From contig NZ_BJCC01000017.1 of the NCBI RefSeq assembly GCF_004309355.1, positions 28,922 to 92,921 on the forward strand: 64,000 nt of DNA. Direction: 5' to 3'. Shown piece after piece: positions 34,582 through 44,977 of the stretch. The notes under the pieces were generated by a model. The model was given only the letters and a program-made list of their open reading frames with translations. It ran no database searches and was not told the DNA's origin. Source of the stretch: Enterococcus florum. Lineage in GTDB: Bacteria; Bacillota; Bacilli; Lactobacillales; Enterococcaceae. The first letter of the stretch is position 1, and every line of letters begins with the position of its first letter. The translations under genes were made by a program, and so were the position numbers.

Positions 34582-35983
34582 TTGTCCCTACTCCTTCTGA
34601 TCCTGATTTTTTATCCGTTTGGTCCAGCAATCCATAATGGCGCTTGATGTCATTGCGAGTCCAGAACCACAATGCTCCGTAGCCCAACAGAGCAATGATT
34701 CCTGCCGCAAATTGCGGAACGTTTGATGGATCGATCAGCTTCAGCATGATCCACAAAGTGATGTGGCAGCTCATATCGATCCCTGAAATCATCGTTGCAC
34801 CTTCTGGGAAAGCAAAGCCAACTGCATGCGCCATCGTGGTCGTCAATTCACCCAGGTTGGTGGCAATAAAGAACACGATACAAATAGATACAATGGCATT
34901 CAGCAAGCCGCGGAAAATATTTCCTTTCGAAGCGGCAATGGACCAAATAACGGTAAATGGCAATACAGCTAAATCGGCAAATGGCAGCATCCGGTTGTAT
35001 GGCAATACAGCTGCCAAAACAATCGTGATCGGTACCATGATCAACGCACAAGTAATAATCGCCGGGTGAGCCGTAACTACTGCCGCATCCAAACCGATAT
35101 ACACTTCTTTTCCTGGGAAGCGTTTTTGAATAAACGTTTTTGCTGCTTCCGCAATTGGAGATAAACCTTCCATTAAAAGCGCTACCATTCTAGGCATCAA
35201 AATCATAACAGCTGACATCTGAACCCCTAATTGAATGATCGCCTTTGGATCATAGCCGGCTAATCCGCCCATACCTAGACCAAGGATCAAACCAATCATC
35301 ATCGGTTCGCCGAAAATTCCTAATTTGTCTTTTAAGTTTTCTGCATTGATATCGATTTTGTTGATTCCAGGAATTTTATCCCAAATTTTATTTAAAGCAT
35401 AGGTTATTGGTGCAAAGTTGACGGTCTCTCCATGAGGCAGTGAAATCCCTGGCAGTCCATAAAAATGTTCAACTGCTGGGGCTGTCCAGTCCGCCAGTTT
35501 GAAGATGACAAACGTGTTGATCAACGCACACACGATTGCGATCACGATTGAATTAGTCGCGTAATAGATCATTGCTCCCGGGAAAATCAAGTGCCAATAA
35601 TTCCAAATATCTACGTCCATTGTTTTCGTTTGATTGAATCGCAGTAAAATAATATTAAAAATGAAAATTGCGGGAATCAAAACCACTGCGATCGGTGTTG
35701 CGAAGGTAATCGCTGCGCCGATCGGCCAACCAACATCCAAAATATCCAAGTTCAATCCTAAGCGGGCGATCATGGCCTGTGATGCTTGTCCAATCGAATC
35801 AGAAAGCAGCCCGATTACCAAGTTCAACCCGGTAAATCCGATCCCAACTGTCAACCCTGCACGGAACGAGCGACTCAACTTTTGACCCAAGATAACACCA
35901 AAAATCGTCAAAATAATTGGCAGCATCGCCGTTGCCCCTAGATCCAAAATAAAATTAACCCCAGCTTTGATCATCTCTAGCAT
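34574..35983 (-). CDS. PTS EIIC, galactitol family (GatC/SgcC type)
   Basis: 469-residue integral membrane permease with about ten to twelve helices. Family features include MLPIILTIFGVILGQKLSRSFRAGLTVGIGFTGLNLVIG-like N-terminus and HAVGFAFPEGATMISGIDMSCHITLW near the end. It imports a sugar alcohol such as galactitol, arabitol or a relative; the exact polyol is not readable. AAGGAG overlaps the ATG at 35992 and stands 9 bases before ATG 35983, which was chosen. Confidence 0.9.
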   Translation of the reverse strand: MLEMIKAGVNFILDLGATAMLPIILTIFGVILGQKLSRSFRAGLTVGIGFTGLNLVIGLLSDSIGQASQAMIARLGLNLDILDVGWPIGAAITFATPIAVVLIPAIFIFNIILLRFNQTKTMDVDIWNYWHLIFPGAMIYYATNSIVIAIVCALINTFVIFKLADWTAPAVEHFYGLPGISLPHGETVNFAPITYALNKIWDKIPGINKIDINAENLKDKLGIFGEPMMIGLILGLGMGGLAGYDPKAIIQLGVQMSAVMILMPRMVALLMEGLSPIAEAAKTFIQKRFPGKEVYIGLDAAVVTAHPAIITCALIMVPITIVLAAVLPYNRMLPFADLAVLPFTVIWSIAASKGNIFRGLLNAIVSICIVFFIATNLGELTTTMAHAVGFAFPEGATMISGIDMSCHITLWIMLKLIDPSNVPQFAAGIIALLGYGALWFWTRNDIKRHYGLLDQTDKKSGSEGVGTNE

Positions 35984-36024
35984 TCTTTTCATCTCCTTAA
36001 ATAGAATGAATCATTCTTGTATCC

Positions 36025-36489
36025 CTAATTGATTGTTTCCAACAACTGCTCTACTTCATCCATCTGCTCTCCGGCTTTTAGCAGGTGCAGATTTTTCTCT
36101 TCTTGGCATAAAGCGATCAGGCTTTGCAGCATGACTAATTGCTTTTCCGGTTCCTTAATCGCCAGCATAAAGACCAGTTCCACGTCCACATATTCTTGTT
36201 TGCTGGCCATGATCTCAAAGGTGACCGGCTGACTTAACACCCCAACTAAAAACCCTTCTTTGATCACATGCTCCGAATCCGTGTGCGGAATCGCCACACT
36301 GATCCCTGGTGTCGGAAGTCCTGTTGGAAAGACTCGTTCGCGTTCGATTACCGCGTGTTGATAGCTTTCCTTGACAAAGCCCTCTTCCATCAGAACACTG
36401 CTCATCTTTTTCAATAATTCTTCTTTGTCGGTTTCATCAAATACACAATATAGATAGTTTTGTTTGTCATCGCATAATATTTTTTTCAT
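36025..36489 (-). CDS. PTS EIIA, fructose/mannitol-galactitol type
   Basis: 154 residues of the PTS_EIIA_2 fold with the phospho-histidine in GISVAIPHTDSEHV near 75. It receives phosphate from HPr and hands it to the GatB-type EIIB encoded downstream. It begins just after the PRD activator gene (stop TGA two bases before ATG), so regulator and transporter are co-transcribed. Confidence 0.9.
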   Translation of the reverse strand: MKKILCDDKQNYLYCVFDETDKEELLKKMSSVLMEEGFVKESYQHAVIERERVFPTGLPTPGISVAIPHTDSEHVIKEGFLVGVLSQPVTFEIMASKQEYVDVELVFMLAIKEPEKQLVMLQSLIALCQEEKNLHLLKAGEQMDEVEQLLETIN

Positions 36490-36490
36490 A

Positions 36491-38623
36491 TCAAAATCCC
36501 ATCACTTTGTCTTCCATTTTTTTTAATTCGATCATGATCTCTTCTGGTGTCTGGCAAGCGCTCATCCGCGGCAAAAAGTTTTCTGTGGCTAAAATCTCTG
36601 TAAAATAGTACAAACACGTGCCGATCGACCGTCCTTCCGGCAAGCTGAAGGCGATTACGTATTTTACTGGATCATTCTTTTTATGATTAAATTTGACCGG
36701 CTCCTTCAATCGAACAAAGCTGGCACCGATTCTTAGTGCCCCTTGCGATGCTTCAGCATGAGGAATCGCTACGCCTGGAGAAATGACGATATATGGGTCT
36801 GTTCCCTCGATGAATTGAATCATCCCTTCGATATATTCCTTCGTAACGTATTGATCCTGCAGCAAAATGCTGCCTGCTCTGCGAACGGCGGCCTGCCAAT
36901 CCGCGGCGGCATAGTCCAGTTCAATGTGATCCAAACGTAAAATAGCGGACAATCGAAGGATTTCTTTGGTCTCTAACGACATTTGCTCATTCAGCCGATA
37001 AAACTGCTCTAAATCATTTAAAAAATTCTGTTGATTTTCTTCGTCTACATACTTTTCAATCACGGGTAGAAAACTTTGGATCAGCTTCTCTTCTTTGGTC
37101 ATCAAATAATTTTGATCGATAAATTGTTGAGGTTTGATTTTATAGATGGCTTTTTGAATCGTGATAATATCATCTTCGGTCAAAATCGGATTGACCAGCA
37201 CCACTGGTGATTTTTCGTATTGTAAAGGGACGGTCGAAATAATCAAGTCCTGATTTTGCGGTTGGATCTTTTGCAAGGTGTGGGAAGAATCGACGGACAC
37301 GATCTCCAAATGAGGAAAAGCCGCTATCAGCTTCACCTTGATCAATTGTGCCGTGCCGCTTCCCGAATTACAGACCAGTCGAATTCGGATCGGCCCTTGC
37401 GCGGTCGTATTGATCGTGTTTTCCAGAATCGCCATCACATACATCACGATGAAGGACAATTCATGATCGGTAACTTGCTTGCCTAAATAGTGTTCGATCT
37501 TTTTCAGATGCTTCTTCACCAGCGGAAAAATCTCTGTATAGGATTGATAAACTTCTTCATACAACGCATTTTGAACACTGCTGTTTAACTTAATGCGATA
37601 AATCAATAATTTCAAATGGTTCTCCAGCAATTCAAACAGATCACTATTCAGGTAATACTTGATGTTCAGCTCTCGTGCCAAATGAAAGATGAATTCATTG
37701 ATCAAAATCTGGATTTCGATCGAATCGATCTTTCGGCTGTTGTTCTTGATATAACTTTTACTGCGCAAGATCGATACCAGATAATCCGTCTCGCCCTGGT
37801 TCATCTCCAATGAATAATACTGGCTCAATTTTGCAATGATCGCTTCAGCAAAATTGTACTTTGAGCTTTCCCGCAACTTTCGAAACTCGTAGGAATCTTC
37901 GATCGAATAGCCCAGCTGCAGCCGCTCCAGCATGATCAACAGATAACAGACCACCTCTTGGTAAGAAAAGTCCGACAGCTCGATTTCCTGCTGCTTTTCT
38001 ACCTCCAGCAGCAGCTGGCCGACCTCCCGGTAGCGTGTATGCTTGTCGATGATATCCAGCAGCAGATTTTGAAAAATATTGTTCTCACTGCTGAAGGCAT
38101 AATCATAATCATTGTCGAACAAGCCGTTGAAGATGATCAGTTTCGTCATTGCTGCACGAATTTTTTGTTCATCCCCTTTGACTTTGTACCCTTTCCCCAC
38201 TGCTGAGTAGAGGACCAGATCGTTCCGTTGAAACCACAACTTCAGCTCTTCAATGTCGCTGACAAGTGTGTTGCGGCTGACCAGAACGTATTCAGACAGG
38301 TAATAGGTTGTAACATAGTCATTGCTGGTAACAAGCAATAACGCTAAGATCGTTCGGCGTTCATCTTGAGACAAGTGATAATCTTGAAAGGAACCGTATG
38401 TTTTTAACAGTTCGTTTAGATCGACCTCCTTTGAAATCTGCAAATGCCCGGCTTCGTCAAAAATGATTTTTGCGTCGTTGTTTTCTTCTAATCGAAAGTT
38501 GATTTCTTTGATGTCATTCCGAATCGTTTGATTAGAAACCTTAAACAAATGAGCATAACTGTGCAACGTTTGCTTTTTTCCATGTAAAATATCCAATAGA
38601 ATTTTGTTGACTCTTCGATTCAC
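36491..38623 (-). CDS. PRD-containing transcriptional activator with EIIB-Gat and EIIA domains (MtlR/LicR type)
   Basis: About 710 residues: N-terminal HTH pair (VNRRVNKILLDILHGKKQTLHSYAHLFKVSNQTIRNDIKEINF; YYLSEYVLVSRNTLVSDIEELKLWF), two PRD domains with conserved His, a GatB-like EIIB (IRLVCNSGSGTAQLIK, cysteine present) and a C-terminal EIIA (YIVISPGVAIPHAEAS). HPr and EII components phosphorylate such proteins to switch them by sugar availability and general PTS flux. It should activate its own operon and perhaps the divergent dehydrogenase. GTG 38623 after AGAGGTG is preferred to ATG 38647. Confidence 0.88.
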   Translation of the reverse strand: MNRRVNKILLDILHGKKQTLHSYAHLFKVSNQTIRNDIKEINFRLEENNDAKIIFDEAGHLQISKEVDLNELLKTYGSFQDYHLSQDERRTILALLLVTSNDYVTTYYLSEYVLVSRNTLVSDIEELKLWFQRNDLVLYSAVGKGYKVKGDEQKIRAAMTKLIIFNGLFDNDYDYAFSSENNIFQNLLLDIIDKHTRYREVGQLLLEVEKQQEIELSDFSYQEVVCYLLIMLERLQLGYSIEDSYEFRKLRESSKYNFAEAIIAKLSQYYSLEMNQGETDYLVSILRSKSYIKNNSRKIDSIEIQILINEFIFHLARELNIKYYLNSDLFELLENHLKLLIYRIKLNSSVQNALYEEVYQSYTEIFPLVKKHLKKIEHYLGKQVTDHELSFIVMYVMAILENTINTTAQGPIRIRLVCNSGSGTAQLIKVKLIAAFPHLEIVSVDSSHTLQKIQPQNQDLIISTVPLQYEKSPVVLVNPILTEDDIITIQKAIYKIKPQQFIDQNYLMTKEEKLIQSFLPVIEKYVDEENQQNFLNDLEQFYRLNEQMSLETKEILRLSAILRLDHIELDYAAADWQAAVRRAGSILLQDQYVTKEYIEGMIQFIEGTDPYIVISPGVAIPHAEASQGALRIGASFVRLKEPVKFNHKKNDPVKYVIAFSLPEGRSIGTCLYYFTEILATENFLPRMSACQTPEEIMIELKKMEDKVMGF

Positions 38624-38823
38624 ACCTATCACCTCTACACTTCTCATTATATTTTCATTCGATTATTTCACAAGACCAATCCTTTTTACCGCGCCATCAA
38701 AAAAATTGTACTAGAACAAGGATTGCGAAAGGAAAAGGAACATGTTAGGCTGAAGGAAATAAAAGATTCTTCTTATATAATAACATCTATCCCTCTACAA
38801 TAAACTAAGGATGATGTTTAAAA

Positions 38824-39861
38824 ATGAAGGCATTGAGAAAAGTAGCGTCAGGCTATGGAAATCTGGAAATTTCTAATGAAAAAGCAGTCTCTCCATTAGA
38901 GGGTGAAATGAAGATTCGTGTTTTAGCAACCGGGATCTGCGGGTCGGATATTCATGCATTAAAAGGAGAATATAACAAACAGATCCCTTTGACACTAGGA
39001 CATGAGTTTGTTGGAGAAGTCGATGAGATCGGTCCAAGTGTAACAGATTTTAGTACAGGCGATCGCGTCTTCAGTGAAACAACCTTTGAAGTTTGTGAAA
39101 AATGCGTCTACTGTCAGCAGGAAGAATTCAACCTCTGCAGCCATCGAAGGGGCATCGGAACACAGGTGGATGGGAGTTTTGCGGAGTATGTGATCGTGAA
39201 AGCTGCCCGCTGCCATCTGCTACCGCCAGAAATTGACACGAAGGTCGCAGCGATGATGGAGCCGCTAGCTTGTTGCATCCATGCGGTGATGGAGAAAACC
39301 ACGGTCGCTGCCGGAGAAAAAATTGCTGTGTTTGGACCTGGTCCAATTGGCATGCTGCTGGCAGCTGTCTTGGTTTCTTTAGAAGTAGAGGTCTATTTGA
39401 TTGGAATTACGAAGGACCAAAAACGGCTGGCTCTGGGCAAACAATTAGGCATCCAACATATCATCGATAGTCAAAAGCAGGATTTGGATGAGTATATCCA
39501 GAGCCACACAGATGGCATCGGTGTAGATCAGGTCTTTGAATGCTCCGGCAGTCCAATTGCTGTCCTGCAGGCGATGACCATTTTGAAGAAAAAAGGCCGC
39601 TTGATCCAAGAGGGACTGTTCGCTAAAGACATGAATGAGATCAATATGAGTTTGCTGATCCACAAAGAACTGGAATATATCGGTTCGAGGACTCAAAAGC
39701 CCAGTTCATGGCGTAAAACATTGGCCTGGCTGCAGGAAAAACAGGTCGATCTCACACCGATCGTGACCAAGACACTGCCGCTGGAGCACTGGGAGGAAGC
39801 CTTTGAATTGGCAATGAATGGTGATGAATTAAAGGTTTTGATGATTCCATCAATGAACTAG
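38824..39861 (+). CDS. Zinc-dependent medium-chain polyol dehydrogenase (GutB / galactitol-1-phosphate dehydrogenase type)
   Basis: 345 residues: catalytic zinc ligands in ATGICGSDIHALKG (Cys) and LGHEFVGEVDEIG (His-Glu), structural zinc Cys cluster ETTFEVCEKCVYCQQEEFNLCSHRR partly present, and NAD fold IAVFGPGPIGMLLAAVL. It oxidises polyols or polyol phosphates. It is transcribed away from the PRD activator and polyol PTS operon and probably serves the same pathway. AAGGATG precedes ATG 38824; TATAAT at 38776-38781 is a possible -10. Confidence 0.88.
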   Translation: MKALRKVASGYGNLEISNEKAVSPLEGEMKIRVLATGICGSDIHALKGEYNKQIPLTLGHEFVGEVDEIGPSVTDFSTGDRVFSETTFEVCEKCVYCQQEEFNLCSHRRGIGTQVDGSFAEYVIVKAARCHLLPPEIDTKVAAMMEPLACCIHAVMEKTTVAAGEKIAVFGPGPIGMLLAAVLVSLEVEVYLIGITKDQKRLALGKQLGIQHIIDSQKQDLDEYIQSHTDGIGVDQVFECSGSPIAVLQAMTILKKKGRLIQEGLFAKDMNEINMSLLIHKELEYIGSRTQKPSSWRKTLAWLQEKQVDLTPIVTKTLPLEHWEEAFELAMNGDELKVLMIPSMN

Positions 39862-39863
39862 AC

Positions 39864-39902
39864 AAAAAACGGGGAGATCACAGTGGATTTCCCCGTTTTT
39901 TT
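39864..39902. terminator. Bidirectional terminator
   Basis: AAAAAACGGGGA pairs with TTCCCCGTTTTTT around a 13-base loop; shared by convergent dehydrogenase and hydrolase genes. Confidence 0.9.
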
Positions 39903-39912
39903 GTCTATATTT

Positions 39913-41943
39913 CTAAAACACAACCACTCGTGATTCACTGCTGTTGCCTTTATAGTCCTGATTGATCATGTGCACCAGCTTTGTTTCTTTGGGAACAGAG
40001 ACTTCAAAGGCACCATTGGAACCCGTCTTTAGTGTCACTACTTCTGCTCCTTGAGCATCCTCTACCAATACCATGCTGTTTGCCTCCCCATATCCTTGGA
40101 TCGTACATGTATTCGCTGCTACAGAAATATGGGTGATCTCCAGTCCTTTCGGCGGTGTTCTGTCCGCATTGACGACTTGAACGTTGCCAAATTTCGTAAA
40201 GGTATAATTTTTGGACAACAAGGTTTTAAACCCGATTTTTGCCCCTAAGGTGACTTTAGCTGTCTCATCGCGCTCTGCTCTATATTGAATTGATTTGTTT
40301 TGATCCGTTTTCGTTTTCAGACTGTCTACTCGCTGTTCGCTGCCGAATCCATAAAGAACAGTTGGGTACGTAATATGTGCATTGGTTTCATTTTTTGCGG
40401 TAAATGACAACTCATAGGTTTCTCCTTCTTTCACTGGAACATCTTGACCAACAGCACCTACATTTCCTAACCCTTCATTGTAAAAGCTGACACCCTGCTC
40501 TTTCTGAAAAGCGGTGACTAGATCACGTTTTCGCGCTTGCTTCAACACAAATTCAGCGTGTTTGTTTCGGTTTAACGGGTTGGTACTGAAATTTCGGTTG
40601 TCCGTGCTGGTTTGCCACTCGTTAAACTGGCTAGTTGTAAACTCAAAAGTTGGATTCTTCAACAAGTTGACATCTGGTGCTAGTGCTGCATGTTTAGTGT
40701 TCAAGTTAAAAACCGTCGTCAAAAAGGATCGGACAGTTTCGGTGTACAGTGACTCATTGACTAAAATCGAGTCGCCATGCTGTGCTCCAGGCACTGTTAA
40801 TTTTTCTTTGTACCCAATGGCTTTATCAAACAGTTGATCATGAGCTGCTGGTGGAATAAACCAGTCATCACTCCCATGAATAAAGAGCTTAGGAACCCCG
40901 GTTTTATCCACACTGTTGATTGGAGCCACTTGGTAGAGATCCATTCCTAAAATGGGTTTTGTCTTTGTATCGTTTAATTGTCGAATCAATTTATTGGTTT
41001 TTGCTGGTGTATCATATTGGCTCAGCAGTGGAATATATTTGAAATAGCGTGTGAGCAGACCCAATGTATCAATGAACTGCTGTTCTATCGAAGCATAGCC
41101 GCAGTCTTCAATATAGGCGATCACATTCGGATGCGGTGTTTCTTGTGAAAGCATCGTTGTCGCACCGCCCATCGAAACCCCGGTTACAATGACTTGCTGC
41201 TCAGGTTTGTTCTGGACCTCTTGGTCAATCCAACGGTTCAGATCCTCTTTTTCATAGTGCCCAAAGGTGATGTATTCTCCTTCGCTTTTGTTGTGAGAGC
41301 GTGTATCTGGCAGCAATACATTGTAGCCTAAATCAGAATACAGCTTTGCATGCATCAGCATCACATCGGATTCTGCCCGGTACCCATTATGGAGCAGGAC
41401 GGTTTTATTTGATTGATTATCAATGTATCGAGCATACAACAGCAGGTTTTTACCAGTCGGAATGTCATAAACCGTTTGTGTTCGCTCAGATGTGTTGGTT
41501 AAGCTGTTGAACCAGCCTGTATATGTATTTCTTAACTCGTCTGAAATGACCGAGCCTTTATTCTCTCCTGCCGCCAAGTTCGTCAACAAGTCGAACAATG
41601 GACTCTCTCGCTTGAATCCAAAATCAAAAGCCAAACTAACGAGAGCCTGATCTGCCACATCACCTATCAACCCCCGGGCTTTCGGCTGCTGATCGATGTA
41701 ATCTGTCAGGTAGTCCTCGATATAAGCAACTACTTCTTCTTGTTCAGCTGACAACTCTTCACGTTCTTCAGGAAGTGCTTCCTCGATCAATGGATTTGAA
41801 CCTTCCACTGTCGGCTTCGCTTCTGACACAGCGAAAATCCCAGACTCTACTTCCTGATAAGCTTCTTGTGCCTGCCCAATGATGGGCCATTGTGTACCAA
41901 CAACTCCCATCACGATAAGACCCTTTACTAATTTCCCCTTCAT
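39913..41943 (-). CDS. Secreted alpha/beta hydrolase with C-terminal carbohydrate-binding-like and Ig-like modules
   Basis: 676 residues: a signal peptide (KGLIVMGVVGTQWPIIGQAQEA), an acidic segment, a hydrolase domain with GVSMGGATTM (nucleophile Ser) and later Asp and His (GSDDWF and AQHGDS), a beta-rich module beginning LLKNPTFEFTTSQFNEWQ, and a final Ig-like domain (PPKGLEITHISVAANTCTIQGYGEANSM). It resembles CinA/YqkD-type bacterial hydrolases extended with adhesion modules. No LPxTG or transmembrane tail is seen, so it is probably secreted. Substrate unknown. Confidence 0.8.
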   Translation of the reverse strand: MKGKLVKGLIVMGVVGTQWPIIGQAQEAYQEVESGIFAVSEAKPTVEGSNPLIEEALPEEREELSAEQEEVVAYIEDYLTDYIDQQPKARGLIGDVADQALVSLAFDFGFKRESPLFDLLTNLAAGENKGSVISDELRNTYTGWFNSLTNTSERTQTVYDIPTGKNLLLYARYIDNQSNKTVLLHNGYRAESDVMLMHAKLYSDLGYNVLLPDTRSHNKSEGEYITFGHYEKEDLNRWIDQEVQNKPEQQVIVTGVSMGGATTMLSQETPHPNVIAYIEDCGYASIEQQFIDTLGLLTRYFKYIPLLSQYDTPAKTNKLIRQLNDTKTKPILGMDLYQVAPINSVDKTGVPKLFIHGSDDWFIPPAAHDQLFDKAIGYKEKLTVPGAQHGDSILVNESLYTETVRSFLTTVFNLNTKHAALAPDVNLLKNPTFEFTTSQFNEWQTSTDNRNFSTNPLNRNKHAEFVLKQARKRDLVTAFQKEQGVSFYNEGLGNVGAVGQDVPVKEGETYELSFTAKNETNAHITYPTVLYGFGSEQRVDSLKTKTDQNKSIQYRAERDETAKVTLGAKIGFKTLLSKNYTFTKFGNVQVVNADRTPPKGLEITHISVAANTCTIQGYGEANSMVLVEDAQGAEVVTLKTGSNGAFEVSVPKETKLVHMINQDYKGNSSESRVVVF

Positions 41944-42180
41944 TCAAACTCCTCCTTTTTACTCCAATCACAAAAGCGGATTTTTTGCCCGGTTATCCCT
42001 CAACAACTACCCGCTTTGTTCGACTCAAAACTACTTGAATCTTACTGGAATACTCTTTGTTTCGTCAATCTAATAAAAGGATGGAGAATCTGTATAAAGC
42101 CTGATATATCAAGCTTTCCTTGAGATCGTCTTTGCTTTCTGAATTCAAAACTTTTTCCCTTGTTTTTGCGAGATCTGCGC

Positions 42181-42210
42181 AAAAAAACGAGACACCCTTG
42201 TGCCTCGTTC
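42181..42210 (-). terminator. Terminator after the P-type ATPase gene
   Basis: ACGAGGCAC / GTGTCTCGT (one mismatch) with a 4-base loop and T7 on the minus strand. Confidence 0.88.
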
Positions 42211-42222
42211 ATAAATCGCTCA

Positions 42223-44901
42223 TTAAGAGTGATTTTGTGCGACTTGTTCAGCTTTAGCTGTCCCTTGAAACTTCAATAAAATCATTTTCGTGATCTCCAT
42301 CAATAAGACTGCCGCCAATGCCAACAGCATGCTGAAGCCGACATGATTCAGGGTAAAGCTTTCTGGAATTGCAAAGATTTCCCGTACTCCAGGTATCAAG
42401 GTCACACTGTACAGCGCACCGCAGACCACGATCGCCAGCCACACCATTTTATTGGCAAAAAATCCCGCCTGCCAAGAGGTTTGTGTATTTGAACGAGCAG
42501 GCAAGGTTTGGAAGGTTCTGCTCCAAATCAAGGTGGAAAACGCCATGGCGATTCCGATCTCAGCAGACTCTTGCATACCCAACCATTGAGCAAAGATCAC
42601 GGCTGCTGCAATCAAGATCCCTCGATAGGTCACCGAGCTCAATGTTCGACCAGTGAAGATGCCTTGATCAGGATCTCGTGGTGCCCGGCGCATGATCGTC
42701 GGCTCCGCTTTTTCCAATCCTAAAGCGATCGCCGGCAACGAATCGTTCACCAAGTTGATGAACAACAGCTGCAAGGCAGTGAACGGGTTACTCCAGCCCA
42801 TAACCAATGCGAAGATGATCGCAATAATCGCGCCTAAGTTTCCGGCAAACAAATAGGAGATCGCCTTTTTGATATTGTCGTATACATTTCGACCAACCTT
42901 GACTGCACTGATAATAGATGCAAAGTTATCATCTGTCAGAACCATTGCAGCGGCATCTTTAGCAACGTCTGTACCGGTTCCCATAGCGATCCCAATGTCT
43001 GCCTGCTTCAAAGCCGGTGCATCATTGACGCCGTCTCCAGTCATGGCAGAAATTTTGCCTTTGCTTTGCCAAGCGCGGATAATTCGAATCTTATTCTCTG
43101 GGGAAACACGTGCATAAACGGTCACCTTTTCTAACCGTTCCATCAGTTCCTCTTCAGTCAGCTGATCCAATTCTGTTCCTGTCAGGGCTAGATCATCATT
43201 GGTAAAGATCCCAATTTCTTTAGCGATCGCTACCGCAGTCGTTTTGTGGTCGCCCGTGATCATGACCGTCTTCATGCCGGCATCTTTGGCGTCACTGACA
43301 GCTTTGAAGACTTCTTTCCGAGGCGGATCGATCATAGCCAGCAGCCCGACAAAAATCAAGTCCTCTTCATCTTCAAATTCCAGATCCCGATCGGCGAGCG
43401 GCTTATAGGCAAAGGCCAGTACGCGCAATGCTCGTTCAGAAAATGCCTCATTTTGATGTTGAATCTGCTTCTTGTATTCTTCCGACATCGGTACGACCTC
43501 GCCATTCAACAGGACATGACTGCTGCGTTGGATCACGATGTCTGGTCCGCCTTTCGTCAGCAAGATTTTTTCGCCTTCAATCTCATGCTGGGTAGACATT
43601 AATTTCCGATCTGAATCGAACGGCAATTCGTTGATCCGCGGAAATTTGTCGCGTAGTTCCTGGTAGGGTTGATCTTGTTTGTTGCTGAAATCGATCAAGG
43701 CTACCTCTGTCGGGTCGCCTATTTTCGCTCCGTCTTCAGCAATCGCCGCATCATTGGCCAACACACTGATCTCAACCAGACGACGTTCATCTTTGCTCCA
43801 GCTCTCAGGTGATTGGGAAAATTCACCACTCTGACCATTCGGCAAATAGAAATCCACAACCGTCATACGGTTTTGCGTCAAGGTCCCGGTTTTATCCGTA
43901 CAGATGACACTGGTTGATCCCAATGTCTCAACAGCCGGCAGCTTTCGAATGATGGCATGTTCTTTTGCCATCTTTTTCGTTCCTAAAGACAATACGATCG
44001 TCACGATCGATTGCAGTGCTTCTGGAATAGCTGCTACAGCGACTGCGATGGCAAACATAAACGCATTGACCAAATCAGCCGTCAAATCTCCAGAACCGTC
44101 GCCCATAAAAATTCGGATGACCTGTACCGCAAGAATGATGAAAGACAGGCCTAAAATGGCTAAGCTCAGCTTCTTGCTGAATCGATCCAGCCCTCGCTGC
44201 AACGGTGTTTTTTGTTCAACAGTCGTCTCTAAAAGCCCGGCAACCTCCCCGATCGCCGTATCATTTCCTGTAGCCGTTACTACAAATCGTCCACGGCCAT
44301 AAGTTACGATCGTTCCACTATAAACCATGTTAATACGATCCCCGATCGGTACCGTTGCTGTGATCATTTGAACTTCCTTTTCAGCCGGAGTAGATTCGCC
44401 CGTCAGCATCCCTTCATCGACCTTCAAGGATCCTTCTTCCAACAAACGTCCATCCGCAGGCACATAATCTCCTGCTTCTAGCAACGCGATATCCCCAACG
44501 ACTAAATCCTTTGCCAGAATCGATTGCTCTTTTCCTTCACGAATCACATTTGCATCCGGTGCAGAGAGGTTTTTCAGCGCAGCCAAGGAGCCCTCGGCCT
44601 TTTTCGTTTGGATCACACTCACAACCGAATTCAGCAGCAGGACCGCAAAGATGACCAGTGATTCAACATAGGCCCCCATTACCAATTGGACTGTCGCTAC
44701 AATCAGCAGAACGATCACCATTGCATCTTTGAAGGTCTCTAAAAACAGCTGGATACTTGATTTTTTAGGGGCTTCCTTTAACTGATTCGGCCCGTTCGCA
44801 GATAGGCGTTTTTGAGCCTCTTGCGTGGTCAATCCTTGGTCAGAGGTTTGCGTTTCTTGTAAAACTTCCTCTAGCTTTTTTTGATACATTTCTTGTGTCA
44901 A
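42223..44901 (-). CDS. Cation-transporting P-type ATPase (Ca2+/Mn2+, YoaB/PacL type)
   Basis: 892 residues: N-terminal cation ATPase domain, TGES phosphatase loop (LTGESTPAEKE), phosphorylation site ICTDKTGTLT, hinge MTGDGVNDAPALKQADIGIAMG, and ten membrane segments. The membrane segment IAVAVAAIPEALQSIV has the PEAL variant of the PEGL motif seen in Ca/Mn pumps. It exports divalent cations. The yybP-ykoY riboswitch upstream points to Mn2+ as the signal and probable substrate. Translation appears to start at TTG 44901, 8 bases after AGGAG. Confidence 0.88.
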   Translation of the reverse strand: MTQEMYQKKLEEVLQETQTSDQGLTTQEAQKRLSANGPNQLKEAPKKSSIQLFLETFKDAMVIVLLIVATVQLVMGAYVESLVIFAVLLLNSVVSVIQTKKAEGSLAALKNLSAPDANVIREGKEQSILAKDLVVGDIALLEAGDYVPADGRLLEEGSLKVDEGMLTGESTPAEKEVQMITATVPIGDRINMVYSGTIVTYGRGRFVVTATGNDTAIGEVAGLLETTVEQKTPLQRGLDRFSKKLSLAILGLSFIILAVQVIRIFMGDGSGDLTADLVNAFMFAIAVAVAAIPEALQSIVTIVLSLGTKKMAKEHAIIRKLPAVETLGSTSVICTDKTGTLTQNRMTVVDFYLPNGQSGEFSQSPESWSKDERRLVEISVLANDAAIAEDGAKIGDPTEVALIDFSNKQDQPYQELRDKFPRINELPFDSDRKLMSTQHEIEGEKILLTKGGPDIVIQRSSHVLLNGEVVPMSEEYKKQIQHQNEAFSERALRVLAFAYKPLADRDLEFEDEEDLIFVGLLAMIDPPRKEVFKAVSDAKDAGMKTVMITGDHKTTAVAIAKEIGIFTNDDLALTGTELDQLTEEELMERLEKVTVYARVSPENKIRIIRAWQSKGKISAMTGDGVNDAPALKQADIGIAMGTGTDVAKDAAAMVLTDDNFASIISAVKVGRNVYDNIKKAISYLFAGNLGAIIAIIFALVMGWSNPFTALQLLFINLVNDSLPAIALGLEKAEPTIMRRAPRDPDQGIFTGRTLSSVTYRGILIAAAVIFAQWLGMQESAEIGIAMAFSTLIWSRTFQTLPARSNTQTSWQAGFFANKMVWLAIVVCGALYSVTLIPGVREIFAIPESFTLNHVGFSMLLALAAVLLMEITKMILLKFQGTAKAEQVAQNHS

Positions 44902-44938
44902 TCACAATTCTCCTTTTTCCTGTTTCTCCTTAAGATAG

Positions 44939-44977
44939 AAAAAGAGACCTAAGACAAGCGATCTTGTCTTAGGTCTC
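44939..44977 (-). terminator. Riboswitch-controlled terminator before the P-type ATPase
   Basis: A perfect 15-bp stem, GAGACCTAAGACAAG (44977-44963 on minus) with its complement (44958-44944), tetraloop, then TTTTTC. Its 5' arm contains the aptamer P1 3' strand (GACCTAAG), so the aptamer and terminator are mutually exclusive. Confidence 0.88.

Noticed and set aside
34001..34600. Plus-strand open frame of about 200 codons
   Set aside because: Antisense to the SDR and EIIB genes, both recognised with active-site motifs.
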